Below, in pieces: positions 47,868-55,823 of a stretch of 64,000 nucleotides of DNA; within the stretch, counting starts at the first letter, position 1; each line of letters starts with the position of its first letter. A model generated the notes under the pieces. It saw only the letters and a list, made by a program, of their open reading frames with translations. It did not search any database and was not told the origin of the DNA. The translations under genes were made by a program, and so were the position numbers. Origin of the DNA: DATBLE01 sp963764565 (lineage in GTDB: Bacteria > Actinomycetota > Thermoleophilia > Gaiellales > Gaiellaceae). The stretch covers positions 262,757 through 326,756 of the forward strand of contig CAVXTD010000023.1 of assembly GCA_963764565.1 (NCBI GenBank), written 5' to 3'.

Positions 47868-49058
47868 ATGTTCCACGATCGGGCCCGCATCCAGGTGCAG
47901 GCGGGCCGCGGCGGTGACGGCGGCCTCAGCTTTCGCCGCGAGAAGCACGTCCCGAAGGGCGGTCCCGACGGTGGCGACGGCGGCCGCGGGGGCGATGTTG
48001 TGCTGATCGTCGACGCAGACCTCCGCGATCTTTCGTCGTTCCGCTCGAAGCGCGTGTTCAAGGCACCGCGCGGGGGGCCGGGGCGGGGCAGCGGGAAGCA
48101 CGGCGCGAACGGCGACGACGTCGAGCTGCGCGTCCCCGTGGGCACGCAGGTGCTGGACTCCGACGAGCAGGTCGTCGCGGATCTCGCCTCACCTGGATCG
48201 CGCGTCGTCGTCGCGCGCGGCGGCTCCGGAGGCCGCGGCAACCGGCGCTTCGCCACGCCGACCCGGCAGACGCCGCGCTTCGCCGAGACCGGGCTTCCCG
48301 GCGACGAGGCGGAGCTCGAACTCCGCCTGAAGCTGGTCGCCGACGCCGCTCTGGTCGGGCTGCCGAATGCTGGGAAGTCGTCGCTGCTTCGCCGGATCTC
48401 GAACGCGAAGCCGAAGGTCGCCGAGTATCCGTTCACGACGCTCCAGCCCGTGCTCGGGACGGTCGAGTCGCCCGACGGACGCCAGCTGGCCGTCGCCGAC
48501 GTCCCCGGGCTGATCGAGGGCGCGAGCCGGGGGATCGGCCTCGGTCACGAGTTCCTCGCGCATCTCGAGCGAGCCCGACTGCTCGTTCACGTGATCGACT
48601 CGGCCGCCGGCGACCCCGCGGAGCAGTTCCGGGCGATCGACCGCGAGCTCGCCGAGTACGGGGCAGGCCTGGACGCACGGTCGCAGGCCGTCGTCCTGAA
48701 CAAGGCCGACCTCCTGCTCGATCCGCCCGTGCTCGATGTCGACGATCCGCGCGTGCTGCGCGTGTTCGCCCTGTCGTGCGCGACGGGGCAGGGCGTCGAG
48801 GAGTTCCGTCGCGCGCTGTTCGAGCTCTGCCCTCCGGCCGCTCCCCCCGCGGCGGACGCGGATGGCCTCGCGGAGTTTCTCGTCTACCGGCCGCAGCCGC
48901 GCGCGCAGGCCGCCTACCGGATCCTCCGCACCGACCGTGGCTTCCGTGTCCAGGGCGAGCCGCCGCCGGCCGACGAGCTGGAGGCCGCGCTACGGGCGGC
49001 GGGCGCCGGGAAAGGAAGCGAGGTCGTAGTGGGCGACGAGACCCTGGTTCTCGGTTGA
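47868..49058 (+). CDS. obg: GTPase Obg/CgtA
   Basis: A 396-residue ribosome-assembly and stress GTPase. Glycine-rich Obg fold (GRGGDGGLSFRREKHVPKGG, GGSGGRGNRRFATPT), G domain with G1 GLPNAGKSSLL, G3 DVPGLIEGA, G4 NKAD and G5 SCATG, and a C-terminal OCT domain (YRILRTDRGFRVQGEPP). ATG 47868. Stop overlaps the nadD TTG. Confidence 0.97.
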   Translation: MFHDRARIQVQAGRGGDGGLSFRREKHVPKGGPDGGDGGRGGDVVLIVDADLRDLSSFRSKRVFKAPRGGPGRGSGKHGANGDDVELRVPVGTQVLDSDEQVVADLASPGSRVVVARGGSGGRGNRRFATPTRQTPRFAETGLPGDEAELELRLKLVADAALVGLPNAGKSSLLRRISNAKPKVAEYPFTTLQPVLGTVESPDGRQLAVADVPGLIEGASRGIGLGHEFLAHLERARLLVHVIDSAAGDPAEQFRAIDRELAEYGAGLDARSQAVVLNKADLLLDPPVLDVDDPRVLRVFALSCATGQGVEEFRRALFELCPPAAPPAADADGLAEFLVYRPQPRAQAAYRILRTDRGFRVQGEPPPADELEAALRAAGAGKGSEVVVGDETLVLG

Positions 49059-49606
49059 CCGGGCTGCTCGGGGGCGCCTTCGACCCGCCGCACGTCGGCC
49101 ACGTTGCTCTGGCGGACGCTGCGGAGCGGGAGCTCGGGCTGGCGCGTCTCGTCGTAGTCGTGGTCGCCTCGCCGGGTCACAAGGAGGTGCACAGCCCGGC
49201 CGAGACGCGGCTGGAGCTGGCACGCGCGGCCTTTCCCGGGCGAGAGGTCGAGCTCGACGACCACGCCCGCACCGTCGACATGCTGCGCGACGGGTCCTGG
49301 GACGACCCGGTCGTCCTCATCGGCGCAGACGAGTTCCTGGACTTCCCAGGCTGGAAGGAGCCCGAGGCGGTGCTCGAGCGGGCCCGCCTCGGCGTTGCGA
49401 GCCGTCCGGGCTACCCGCGCCGGCACCTGGAGGAAGTGCTGGCGGGGCTCGCTCGTCCCGACCGAGTGCTCTTCTTCGAGATCGAGCCGCTGGCCGTTTC
49501 CTCGCGCGAGATCCGGGAGCGAGTCGCCCGCGGCGAGCCGATCGACGGGCTCGTCCCTCGGGAGGTCGCTGCGGAGATCGCGAGCCGAGGCCTGTATCGC
49601 CGCTAG
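49055..49606 (+). CDS. nadD: Nicotinate-nucleotide adenylyltransferase
   Basis: A 183-residue enzyme of NAD synthesis: opening TGLLGGAFDPPHVGHVALAD (GxFDPxHxGH nucleotidyltransferase motif), GADEFLDFPGWKEPE, and the closing SSREIRERVARG (ISSTxIR-type). TTG 49055 overlaps the obg stop (TTGA) and starts one residue before the conserved strand, so no longer start is needed. Confidence 0.94.
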   Translation: MTGLLGGAFDPPHVGHVALADAAERELGLARLVVVVVASPGHKEVHSPAETRLELARAAFPGREVELDDHARTVDMLRDGSWDDPVVLIGADEFLDFPGWKEPEAVLERARLGVASRPGYPRRHLEEVLAGLARPDRVLFFEIEPLAVSSREIRERVARGEPIDGLVPREVAAEIASRGLYRR

Positions 49607-49642
49607 ACTGGTCCTGTTCTATCGACGCGGAGATTTGACCGA

Positions 49643-49999
49643 CTGACGCCACTCGAGCAAGCCCGCCGGATCGCCGGCCTCGCCCAGGAGAAGCTGGCCA
49701 GGGACGTCGTCATCCTGGACATGACGCCGGTGTGCACCTACACCGACTACCTCGTCATCTGCACCGGGCAGAACCCGCGGCAGACGAAGGCGATCTACGA
49801 CGAGGTGCACCGGATGCTGAAGGCAGAGTCGCGAACGCTGCCGGTCTCCGCGGAGGGCGCTCGCGAGGCGACCTGGATCGTCGCCGACTACCTCGACGTC
49901 GTCCTGCACGTGTTCACCCCCGAGGCGCGCACGTACTACGCGCTCGAGGAGCTGTGGGGTGACGTGCCGTCCGTCGAGCTCGAGACCGCGACCGCGTAG
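49643..49999 (+). CDS. rsfS: Ribosome silencing factor RsfS
   Basis: About 118 residues: DVVILDMTPVCTYTDYLVICTG, QTKAIYDEVHRML, WIVADYLDVVLHVFTPEAR and YYALEELWGD. Prevents subunit joining by binding L14. No ATG, GTG or TTG lies in frame upstream of residue 27. A CTG at 49643 could start it, or a TTG at 49635 if one base is missing before 49643, giving a normal N-terminus MTDLTPLEQARRIAGLAQ. The second is more likely. Confidence 0.9.
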   Translation: MTPLEQARRIAGLAQEKLARDVVILDMTPVCTYTDYLVICTGQNPRQTKAIYDEVHRMLKAESRTLPVSAEGAREATWIVADYLDVVLHVFTPEARTYYALEELWGDVPSVELETATA

Positions 50000-50023
50000 C
50001 CGAGCGCTACACTGCGGACGCCT

Positions 50024-50096
50024 GGGGCCGTAGCTCAGCTGGGAGAGCGTCTGGCTGGCAGCCAGAAGGTCAGGGGTTCGAGCCCCCTCGGCTCCA
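50024..50096 (+). tRNA. tRNA-Ala(GGC)
   Basis: Acceptor GGGGCCG/CGGCTCC (one G-T pair), D-arm GCTC/GAGC, anticodon stem TCTGG/CCAGA with loop CTGGCAG (anticodon GGC), T-stem AGGGG/CCCCT with loop TTCGAGC, discriminator A. TACACT at about 50008 is a likely -10 box. Confidence 0.95.
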
Positions 50097-50099
50097 CCT

Positions 50100-50127
50100 G
50101 AAGAGCTGCTGGAAACAGCGGCTCTTC
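50100..50127 (+). terminator. Terminator hairpin after tRNA-Ala
   Basis: GAAGAGC, T, GCTG, loop GAAA, CAGC, G, GCTCTTC: a 12-bp stem with a stable tetraloop, then CTCTTCCC. It starts four bases after the tRNA. Confidence 0.75.
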
Positions 50128-50160
50128 TCTTCCCGCCTGTCCGCCCCGTAAGCTGTCCGC

Positions 50161-50814
50161 GTGGGAGGGCCGGGTCAGTCCGAGCGGACGCGGGTGCGGC
50201 GCGAGCCGGAGCGGGGTGTCTACGACCGGGAGACGATCGACGCGATCCTTGACGAGGGGCTCGTCTGCCACCTCGGCTTCGTGCACGACGACCAGCCCTA
50301 CGTGATCCCGACGCTGTACGCCCGAGTCGGCGACGAGGTCTACGTCCACGGCTCGGCCGCGAGCCGGATGCTGCGGACGCTCGACGGGGGCGCCGACGCG
50401 TGCCTGACCGTCACGCTGGTCGACGGCATCGTCCTCGCCCGCTCGATCTTCAACCACTCGATCAACTACCGCTCGGTCGTCGTCCTCGGCCGTGCCTCCA
50501 GGGTCGAGGACGCGGACGAGAAGCTGCACGCGCTGGAGGCGTTCAGCGACCGCCTGCTGCCCGGTCGCTGGGCCGACGTGCGGCCGCCGACGGACAACGA
50601 GTTGAAGGCGACCTCGATCCTGCGGATACCGCTCGACGAGGCCTCGGCCAAGGTCCGCACCGGGCCTCCCAAGGACGAGGAGGCCGACTACGCGCTGCCC
50701 GTCTGGGCGGGTGTGATCCCGTTCGAGCTGGTCGCGCGCGAGCCGCGGGCGGATCCGCGGCTCGCAGCGGAGGTCGATCCGCCCGTGTGGTCGCCTACGG
50801 CGACGCGCAGATGA
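50161..50814 (+). CDS. Pyridoxamine 5'-phosphate oxidase-related flavoprotein
   Basis: A 217-residue protein of the split-barrel FMN-binding group (Pyridox_ox_2/NimA-like). Typical run: AILDEGLVCHLGFVHDDQPYVIPT, EVYVHGSAASRMLRTL, CLTVTLVDGIVLARS, FNHSINYRSVVVLGRA. Uses flavin or F420; substrate unknown. GTG start. The 3' end overlaps the tail of a broken convergent gene by 20 bases. Confidence 0.87.
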   Translation: MGGPGQSERTRVRREPERGVYDRETIDAILDEGLVCHLGFVHDDQPYVIPTLYARVGDEVYVHGSAASRMLRTLDGGADACLTVTLVDGIVLARSIFNHSINYRSVVVLGRASRVEDADEKLHALEAFSDRLLPGRWADVRPPTDNELKATSILRIPLDEASAKVRTGPPKDEEADYALPVWAGVIPFELVAREPRADPRLAAEVDPPVWSPTATRR

Positions 50815-51101
50815 CGTAGACCTGCAGCGTCCGGCCCGTGACCGCGGAGTACATCTCCGCCGTCCAAGCCGTCGTCCGGCGGGAGGCCGGAGAGCGGTGG
50901 TCGTTCGAGCTTCGCGGCCCCGACGAGCATGGCGCCGCACACCGCGGTCCAGGTGTAGCGGCCGTCAGAGCCCGCGGTGCCGCTCACCGATCGGACGGCG
51001 GCGTACGAGGTTCCTCCGAGCGCCACGAAGAGGGCGGCGTACGGGATCGCGTTGCCGGACAGGTGCGAGCCGATCCGTCGCAGGGGTTGGTGCGGTGTGA
51101 G
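50795..51101 (-). pseudogene. Fragmentary secreted protein gene
   Basis: Two blocks on the minus strand look protein-like but are in different frames. Upstream block: RIGSHLSGNAIPYAALFVAL then GGTSYAAVRSV, a hydrophobic N-terminal segment of a kind common in secreted actinobacterial proteins. Downstream block: TTAWTAEMYSAVTGRTLQVY then VICASP and stop at 50795. No start codon is found before the first block. A second signal-like segment in another frame begins at GTG 51229. A frameshifted or decayed gene is the best reading. Confidence 0.35.
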
Positions 51102-51248
51102 CTAGACATGGCGCAGTTCTGCACACCGTAGGCCGAGAATCCTGCGCTGCCCGCGGAGGCGGCCAAAAGGGCCAATAGCGGCAATGCGACGGGCGCGCTA
51201 CAACGGAACGACCGTTGCACGATCGTCACGTTCCCGTCACTCGCGCGT

Positions 51249-51278
51249 TTGACCTCGCCCGCTACCGTTGCCTCTGAT
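51249..51278 (+). promoter_or_regulatory. Putative promoter of the RiPP operon
   Basis: TTGACC (51249-51254), 18 bases, TCTGAT (51273-51278), 24 bases before the precursor start. Good -35, weak -10, so a regulated promoter is plausible. No clear operator seen. Confidence 0.4.
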
Positions 51279-51301
51279 GACAACCACAGAAGGAGGCATC
51301 C

Positions 51302-51451
51302 ATGTTCACCGAGCTCAGCGAAGAGCTGCTCGACTTGGCCGTACACGAGAAGGGCTACCGAAACGCCCTCTACGCCAAGGCCGGCGATCCAGGCTCGTCC
51401 TCTTCCACCGGCTCGTCGTCGAGCCTGACGTGCTGCAAGCTCTGCTGGTAG
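51302..51451 (+). CDS. LAP/TOMM RiPP precursor peptide
   Basis: A 49-residue peptide. ATG 51302 has a perfect AAGGAGG site (51290-51296) five bases upstream. Residues 1-31 form an acidic, helical leader (ELSEELLDLAVHEKG, then YRNALYAKAGDPG). Residues 32-49 are SSSSTGSSSSLTCCKLCW: eight Ser, two Thr and three Cys among 18, with a repeated S4-T/G pattern. These are the residues that YcaO cyclodehydratases turn into oxazolines and thiazolines. Directly followed by the modification genes. I do not recognise it as a known microcin, cytolysin or thiopeptide precursor. The product structure and cleavage site (after Gly28 or Gly31 perhaps) are inference. Confidence 0.85.
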   Translation: MFTELSEELLDLAVHEKGYRNALYAKAGDPGSSSSTGSSSSLTCCKLCW

Positions 51452-51461
51452 CCGAACGCGG

Positions 51462-52439
51462 GTGTACGCGATGAACGTCGACGGCGTACCCTCTCTTCCC
51501 TACCTCGCCCCCTGGTACCGGCTGGCCAGGGGGCCGGGGAAGATGGTGCTCGAGCATGGGCAGCGTCTCGTGTGCCTGGAGGGGGCGGCGACCGAACGGC
51601 TGCTGCCGGCCCTGCTGCCCCTCCTTGACGGTACGCGCACCGTAGACGAGATTGCGAGGGCGCTCGGCGAGCCGGCCCGCCCGGCGGTAGAGCAGGCGCT
51701 CGTCCAGCTCGCAGCGCACGGCGTTCTCGTCGAGGGCCCGCCGCCGGACGCGGAGCCGCGCCCGTTCGCCGAGGCGGCCGAGCTGCTCGCGTCGCTACGC
51801 CTCGCCGGCCGATCGCCGGCCGACATGGCGGCAGCAGTGGCCGGGTGCTCGGTCGCCGTCGTCGGCCGCGGCACGGCCGGCATCGAGGTCGCGCGGCTCC
51901 TGCGGCAGAGCGGCGCCGAGGTCGACCGCGCCGACGCACCGGCAGCCGGCTTCGACCTCACCGTCTGCGCCCCCAGCGGTGCCGAGCTGCCGCAGCTGGC
52001 AGAGTGGAATCGCGCGGCGCTGCGGGCCCGATCGCCATGGCTCCAGATCCTCCCCTTCGATGGTCTCTACGCCGCAGTCGGGCCGCTGTACTTGCCGGGC
52101 GACACCTGCTGCTACGAGTGCTTCCGGCTCCGACGGGTCGCCAATCTCGGCGCCGGAGAGGAGCTTGCTCTGCTCGAGCAGGCTCCGGCCGCATATCCGG
52201 TGCCGGCAACGGTCGATGCGATCGTCGCCGGGCTCGCGGCGCAGCTAGTCCTCGGCTGGCTGGTGCTCGGCGACCACTACGTGCCGGCAGCGTTCTACGC
52301 CCTCGAGCTTCAGCCCTCGATCGCCCTGAGCATCCACCACGTGCACCGGGTACCGAGATGTTCCTCATGTTCGGGGCTTGCCGACGCAGCTTCCCCGCTG
52401 CCTTGGTACAAGGAGGTGCCCGTTGAGCTCGGTCCATGA
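51462..52439 (+). CDS. TOMM leader-binding E1-like partner protein (Ocin-ThiF-like)
   Basis: A 325-residue protein. Residues about 10-95 form a winged-helix PqqD-like RiPP recognition element (LPALLPLLDGTRTVDEIARAL, VEQALVQLAAHGVLVEG). Residues 128-300 are ThiF/E1-like: dinucleotide-type loop VAVVGRGTAGIEVARLL, but no clear adenylating residues. A zinc site of two knuckles is visible, Cys217-Cys220 (CYEC) and Cys300-Cys303 (CSSC). Such proteins bind the leader and activate the YcaO partner. GTG 51462 (or ATG 51471) follows the precursor stop by ten bases. The stop overlaps the YcaO start by 17 bases. Confidence 0.87.
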   Translation: MYAMNVDGVPSLPYLAPWYRLARGPGKMVLEHGQRLVCLEGAATERLLPALLPLLDGTRTVDEIARALGEPARPAVEQALVQLAAHGVLVEGPPPDAEPRPFAEAAELLASLRLAGRSPADMAAAVAGCSVAVVGRGTAGIEVARLLRQSGAEVDRADAPAAGFDLTVCAPSGAELPQLAEWNRAALRARSPWLQILPFDGLYAAVGPLYLPGDTCCYECFRLRRVANLGAGEELALLEQAPAAYPVPATVDAIVAGLAAQLVLGWLVLGDHYVPAAFYALELQPSIALSIHHVHRVPRCSSCSGLADAASPLPWYKEVPVELGP

Positions 52440-53772
52440 GCTGCGACCGGTCGTGGCGACTCCCGCAGCCCTGACCCTCCCGGCGCTGCGTTCGTTCGTC
52501 TCACCGTTCACCGGCGTCGTTCGAAGCCTGGCGGAGGCGCTTGCCGCACCCGACGAGCTGCGACTGGTCGGCATCGGCTGCGAGCTGGCCGACGGCGTGC
52601 CGACGATCGGCTGCGAGCTCGAGTCGTACACCGGCAGCGAGCACTGGTCCCGTGACCAGGCCGAGGCGGCGGCGATCGGCGAGGCGATCGAGCGGTACTC
52701 CGGCTCCTACGTCCCCGCCGAGCGGCTGATCGTCGCCTCGGCCGACGAGCTCGGCGCCGACGCGGTCGAGCCGAGCCGGTTCGCGCTGTTCTCCGACGAG
52801 CAGCATGCCGCTCCGGGCTTCCCGTTTCGCCGCTTCCGCCCCGAAACGGTCGTCAGCTGGGTTGAGGGTTTCGCCCTCCCCGGCGGTGAGCGTGCCTTCT
52901 TGCCTGCACAGCTCGTCTACATGCCGTGGCGGCGGCAGAGCCCGGACGAGATCAGGATCGGCCACACGACGAGCAGCGGCCTCGCCTGCGGGGCAACGCT
53001 GGAGGAGGCAGTGCTTGCCGGCCTGCTGGAGGTGATTGAACGCGACGCCTTCATGCTCGTATGGCGCAACCGGCTCTCGCTGCCGCTCCTCGACTGGAGC
53101 GCCGATCCCGAGGTGGTCGAGCTCGACCGACGCTACTTCGCACCTACCGGGCTTCGCTACGCGGCGGTCGATCTGAGCGTCTTTCTGGATGTCCCGACGG
53201 TGCTCGGAGTCGTTCACGGGCCGCCGGGGCAGCTCGGGGCGTTCGGTGTCGGTGCGGCGAGCGCACCGGCCGTTGCCGGGGCGTGGCGCAAGGCGCTGGC
53301 CGAGGCGTTCTCGGTTCAGCGGTGGGTCCGCGACGTCGCCCTCGAGGAACCGGAGCGGGTCGGTCGCCCGGCATCGGCGATCTCGACCTTCGACGAGCAC
53401 ACCCTCTTCTACGCCGACCGGAATCGGGCTCTGCGCGCCGAATTCCTCGCCAGCTCTCCCGATCGGAAGGCGACGACCGCGGTTGCGCCCCTGGAGGGCG
53501 AGAACGTCCTGGAGCAGATCGAGGCGCTCGCCCGCAGGCTCGACGATCGAGGCGCTTCTGCCTATGCCGTCGATGTGACGAGCCCGGACGTGCGTGCCGC
53601 AGATCTGCGCGTCGTGCATGTCGTCGCCCCAGAGCTCTGCCCGCTCGACGTCGTCGAGGGTGCGCGGTTCCTCGGCGGCAGGCGGATGATCCACGCCGCC
53701 TTCGAGGCAGGGCTGGTGCCCCGGCCGCTCGAGCTGAGCGACCTCAACCCCGATCCGCACCCATTCCCGTGA
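52423..53772 (+). CDS. YcaO-domain azoline-forming cyclodehydratase
   Basis: A 449-residue YcaO protein that uses ATP to phosphorylate the amide backbone and close Cys/Ser/Thr into azolines. ATP/Mg motifs: RDQAEAAAIGEAIERYSG (about 77-94) and SGLACGATLEEAVLAGLLEV then IERD (185-208), with QRW...E further on. The C-terminus is PDPHPFP, the alternating-proline tail placed in the active site of azoline-forming YcaOs. TTG 52423 is fixed by an AAGGAGG site at 52410-52416 inside the previous gene; no better start exists. GTGA overlap with the dehydrogenase gene. Confidence 0.93.
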   Translation: MSSVHELRPVVATPAALTLPALRSFVSPFTGVVRSLAEALAAPDELRLVGIGCELADGVPTIGCELESYTGSEHWSRDQAEAAAIGEAIERYSGSYVPAERLIVASADELGADAVEPSRFALFSDEQHAAPGFPFRRFRPETVVSWVEGFALPGGERAFLPAQLVYMPWRRQSPDEIRIGHTTSSGLACGATLEEAVLAGLLEVIERDAFMLVWRNRLSLPLLDWSADPEVVELDRRYFAPTGLRYAAVDLSVFLDVPTVLGVVHGPPGQLGAFGVGAASAPAVAGAWRKALAEAFSVQRWVRDVALEEPERVGRPASAISTFDEHTLFYADRNRALRAEFLASSPDRKATTAVAPLEGENVLEQIEALARRLDDRGASAYAVDVTSPDVRAADLRVVHVVAPELCPLDVVEGARFLGGRRMIHAAFEAGLVPRPLELSDLNPDPHPFP

Positions 53773-54623
53773 ACCCCGTCGACTCTCCTGTCTCTCGCCG
53801 CCAGACCGCGCGCTGGGTCGAGCTCGTCTACGGAGGGCCGCTCCAAATCGACGATCCGGCGGAGGCGTTCCACGAGGCCTCGAAGGTATCGCCGAGCCAG
53901 ATCGGGCGTCAGGTCGAGGGCGCGCGCCGCCTCGAGTCGAGCCCCGAACTCCAGATCAGCTCCGGCCGGGCGGTGAGGAGGTTGAGGGGCGCACTCTCCG
54001 CTTTGCCGCCTCCCCGCCGTCCCGAGGTGGTGCTCTGGGACGCGATCTGCGAGCGTCGCTCGCAGCGCGCCTTCTCAGCAGCGGCACTGGCCGGCGACGA
54101 GTTGTCCGCCCTCCTTCAGGCCGGCTACGGCGTCACGCATGTCCTCGAGTCGCCCGAGGGCGCGCAGGCCCTCCCCCTGCGAGCGGTGCCCTCAGGCGGG
54201 GCCCTCTACCCGCTCGACGTCTTCGCGGCAGTGCTCCGGGTTGACGGGCTCGATCCCGGGCTGTACCACTTCGATCCGTTGAGCCCCGGACTCGAGGTTG
54301 TCCGTACCGGGCTTGACGCTGCCGAGGTTGCGGCTCTGTCGACCTATCCAGAGATCGTCGCGGGGTGCGCAGCGCTGCTGGTTGTCGCAGCGATCTTCGG
54401 CCGGACGCGCTTCAAGTACGGTCTGCGCGGCTATCGGTTCGCTCTACTGGAGGCCGGCCATCTCGGCCAGAACATTGTCCTCGCGGCGACCGCTCTCGGC
54501 CTCGCCTGCGTGCCCCTCGGTGGTTTTTACGACCGCCTGACGGATACGTTCCTCGGTCTCGACGGCGTCAACGAATCGGCTGTCTACACGCTCGCGGTGG
54601 GAAGGCCGATCGGTGGCGACTGA
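53769..54623 (+). CDS. SagB/ThcOx-type FMN dehydrogenase
   Basis: A 284-residue nitroreductase-fold enzyme that oxidises azolines to azoles in LAP pathways. RRSQRAF (96-102) for FMN phosphate binding, PSGGALYPLDVF (141-152) and KYGLRGYRFALLEAGHLGQN are the SagB landmarks; the Lys-Tyr pair (KYG) matches the catalytic pair described for the family. An N-terminal 90-residue extension (VELVYGGPL, EAFHEASKV) is normal for SagB. GTG 53769 overlaps the YcaO stop. Confidence 0.92.
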   Translation: MNPVDSPVSRRQTARWVELVYGGPLQIDDPAEAFHEASKVSPSQIGRQVEGARRLESSPELQISSGRAVRRLRGALSALPPPRRPEVVLWDAICERRSQRAFSAAALAGDELSALLQAGYGVTHVLESPEGAQALPLRAVPSGGALYPLDVFAAVLRVDGLDPGLYHFDPLSPGLEVVRTGLDAAEVAALSTYPEIVAGCAALLVVAAIFGRTRFKYGLRGYRFALLEAGHLGQNIVLAATALGLACVPLGGFYDRLTDTFLGLDGVNESAVYTLAVGRPIGGD

Positions 54624-55119
54624 GCTTCTGCGCGGGCGGCTCATCCTGTGGATGACAGCGTTCGTCGCGGCGGCGACGGTCGGCCTGCCGGCTTGGCGCC
54701 CGGTCGGCCCGCCCGCGACGGCGACCGTCGTCGGGGTCTGCGTCGGCCTCGCGCTCTTCATCGCCCTCGCAGGCACGCCGCGCTTCCCCCGTGCGCGCCT
54801 GTGGGCAACGCTCGTGCGAACCGGTTACCTCGCGGCGGCTGCGGCCTTCGAGGAAGTTCTCTGGCGTGGACTCGCATTGGGAGCGTTGTTCCCCCGTATC
54901 GGGTCCGTGGCCGCGTTCGGCGTCACCAGCGCCGGCTTTGCCCTTTGCCACGTCCGGTCGCTCGGTAGGCGGAGCGTGCTCCACGGCGCGACGGGGTGCA
55001 GCTTCGGCGCCGCGTACCTCTACGGAGGTCTGGCGGCGGCGATCCCGGCGCACGGGGTCTACAACGTCTTCGTCGACCTGGCGGTCCAGGCCCAACGCGA
55101 TCCGGGGGCCGGCCCTTGA
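54613..55119 (+). CDS. CPBP-family intramembrane metalloprotease
   Basis: A 168-residue membrane protein with about five helices. The catalytic motifs of CAAX/CPBP proteases are complete: Glu80-Glu81 with Arg85 (FEEVLWRG), His113 (FALCH) and His147 with Asn151 (HGVYN). In LAP and bacteriocin clusters such proteins remove the leader or give self-immunity; either is possible here. Eleven-base overlap with the dehydrogenase gene. Confidence 0.85.
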   Translation: MATELLRGRLILWMTAFVAAATVGLPAWRPVGPPATATVVGVCVGLALFIALAGTPRFPRARLWATLVRTGYLAAAAAFEEVLWRGLALGALFPRIGSVAAFGVTSAGFALCHVRSLGRRSVLHGATGCSFGAAYLYGGLAAAIPAHGVYNVFVDLAVQAQRDPGAGP

Positions 55120-55823
55120 CTGCCGCCGCACTCCACTCGGTTTCGAAGCGCTTCGGCGGGCACGCCGCGTTGGACACGGTCGATCTCGCGGTCGAGGTGG
55201 GCGAGGTCGTCGCGCTGCTCGGTCCGAACGGGGCAGGGAAGACGACGGCGCTCTCGATCCTTCTCGGCTTGAGGCGACCGGATGCCGGCCGAGCGGAGCT
55301 CTTCGGAGACGACCCACGCTCCCCGCCGGCTCGGGCGGCGATCGGCGTCACGCCACAGGAGTGCGGCTTCCCACCGACGTTGCGCACGGGCGAGATCGTC
55401 GATCTCGTCCGCGCACACTTTTCCGCTCCTGCCCGACGATCCGAGCTGCTCGAGCGGTTCGGCCTGACCGCAGTCGTGCGCCGGCAGACCGGCGGTCTCT
55501 CCGGGGGCCAGCGACGCCGGCTGGCGGTCGCCCTCGCCTTCGCGGGGAGTCCGCGCGCCGTCGTCCTCGACGAGCCGACGAGCGGTCTCGACGTCGAAGC
55601 CCGTCGCTCCGTCTGGCGTGAGCTCCAGCTGTATGCCGCCGACGGTGGGACGGTGCTTCTGACCACCCATCATCTGGAGGAGGCCGAGGCGCTGGCATCT
55701 AGAGTCGTGATGCTCTCGCAGGGCAGGGTCGTCGCCGAAGGATCGCCGGCTGAGCTTTCCTCGAGGGCGCAGGCAGGCGGGCTGGAGGAGGCGTTTCTCA
55801 CACTGACGGAGCCCGGTCGGTGA
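55116..55823 (+). CDS. ABC exporter ATP-binding protein of the RiPP cluster
   Basis: A 235-residue ATPase of the CcmA/DrrA type: Walker A GPNGAGKTTALSILLG, signature GGLSGGQRRRLAVALAF, Walker B AVVLDEPTSGLD, H-loop LLTTHHLEEAE. Pairs with the next gene to export the peptide or give resistance. TTG 55116 overlaps the protease stop (TTGA). Confidence 0.9.
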   Translation: MTAAALHSVSKRFGGHAALDTVDLAVEVGEVVALLGPNGAGKTTALSILLGLRRPDAGRAELFGDDPRSPPARAAIGVTPQECGFPPTLRTGEIVDLVRAHFSAPARRSELLERFGLTAVVRRQTGGLSGGQRRRLAVALAFAGSPRAVVLDEPTSGLDVEARRSVWRELQLYAADGGTVLLTTHHLEEAEALASRVVMLSQGRVVAEGSPAELSSRAQAGGLEEAFLTLTEPGR

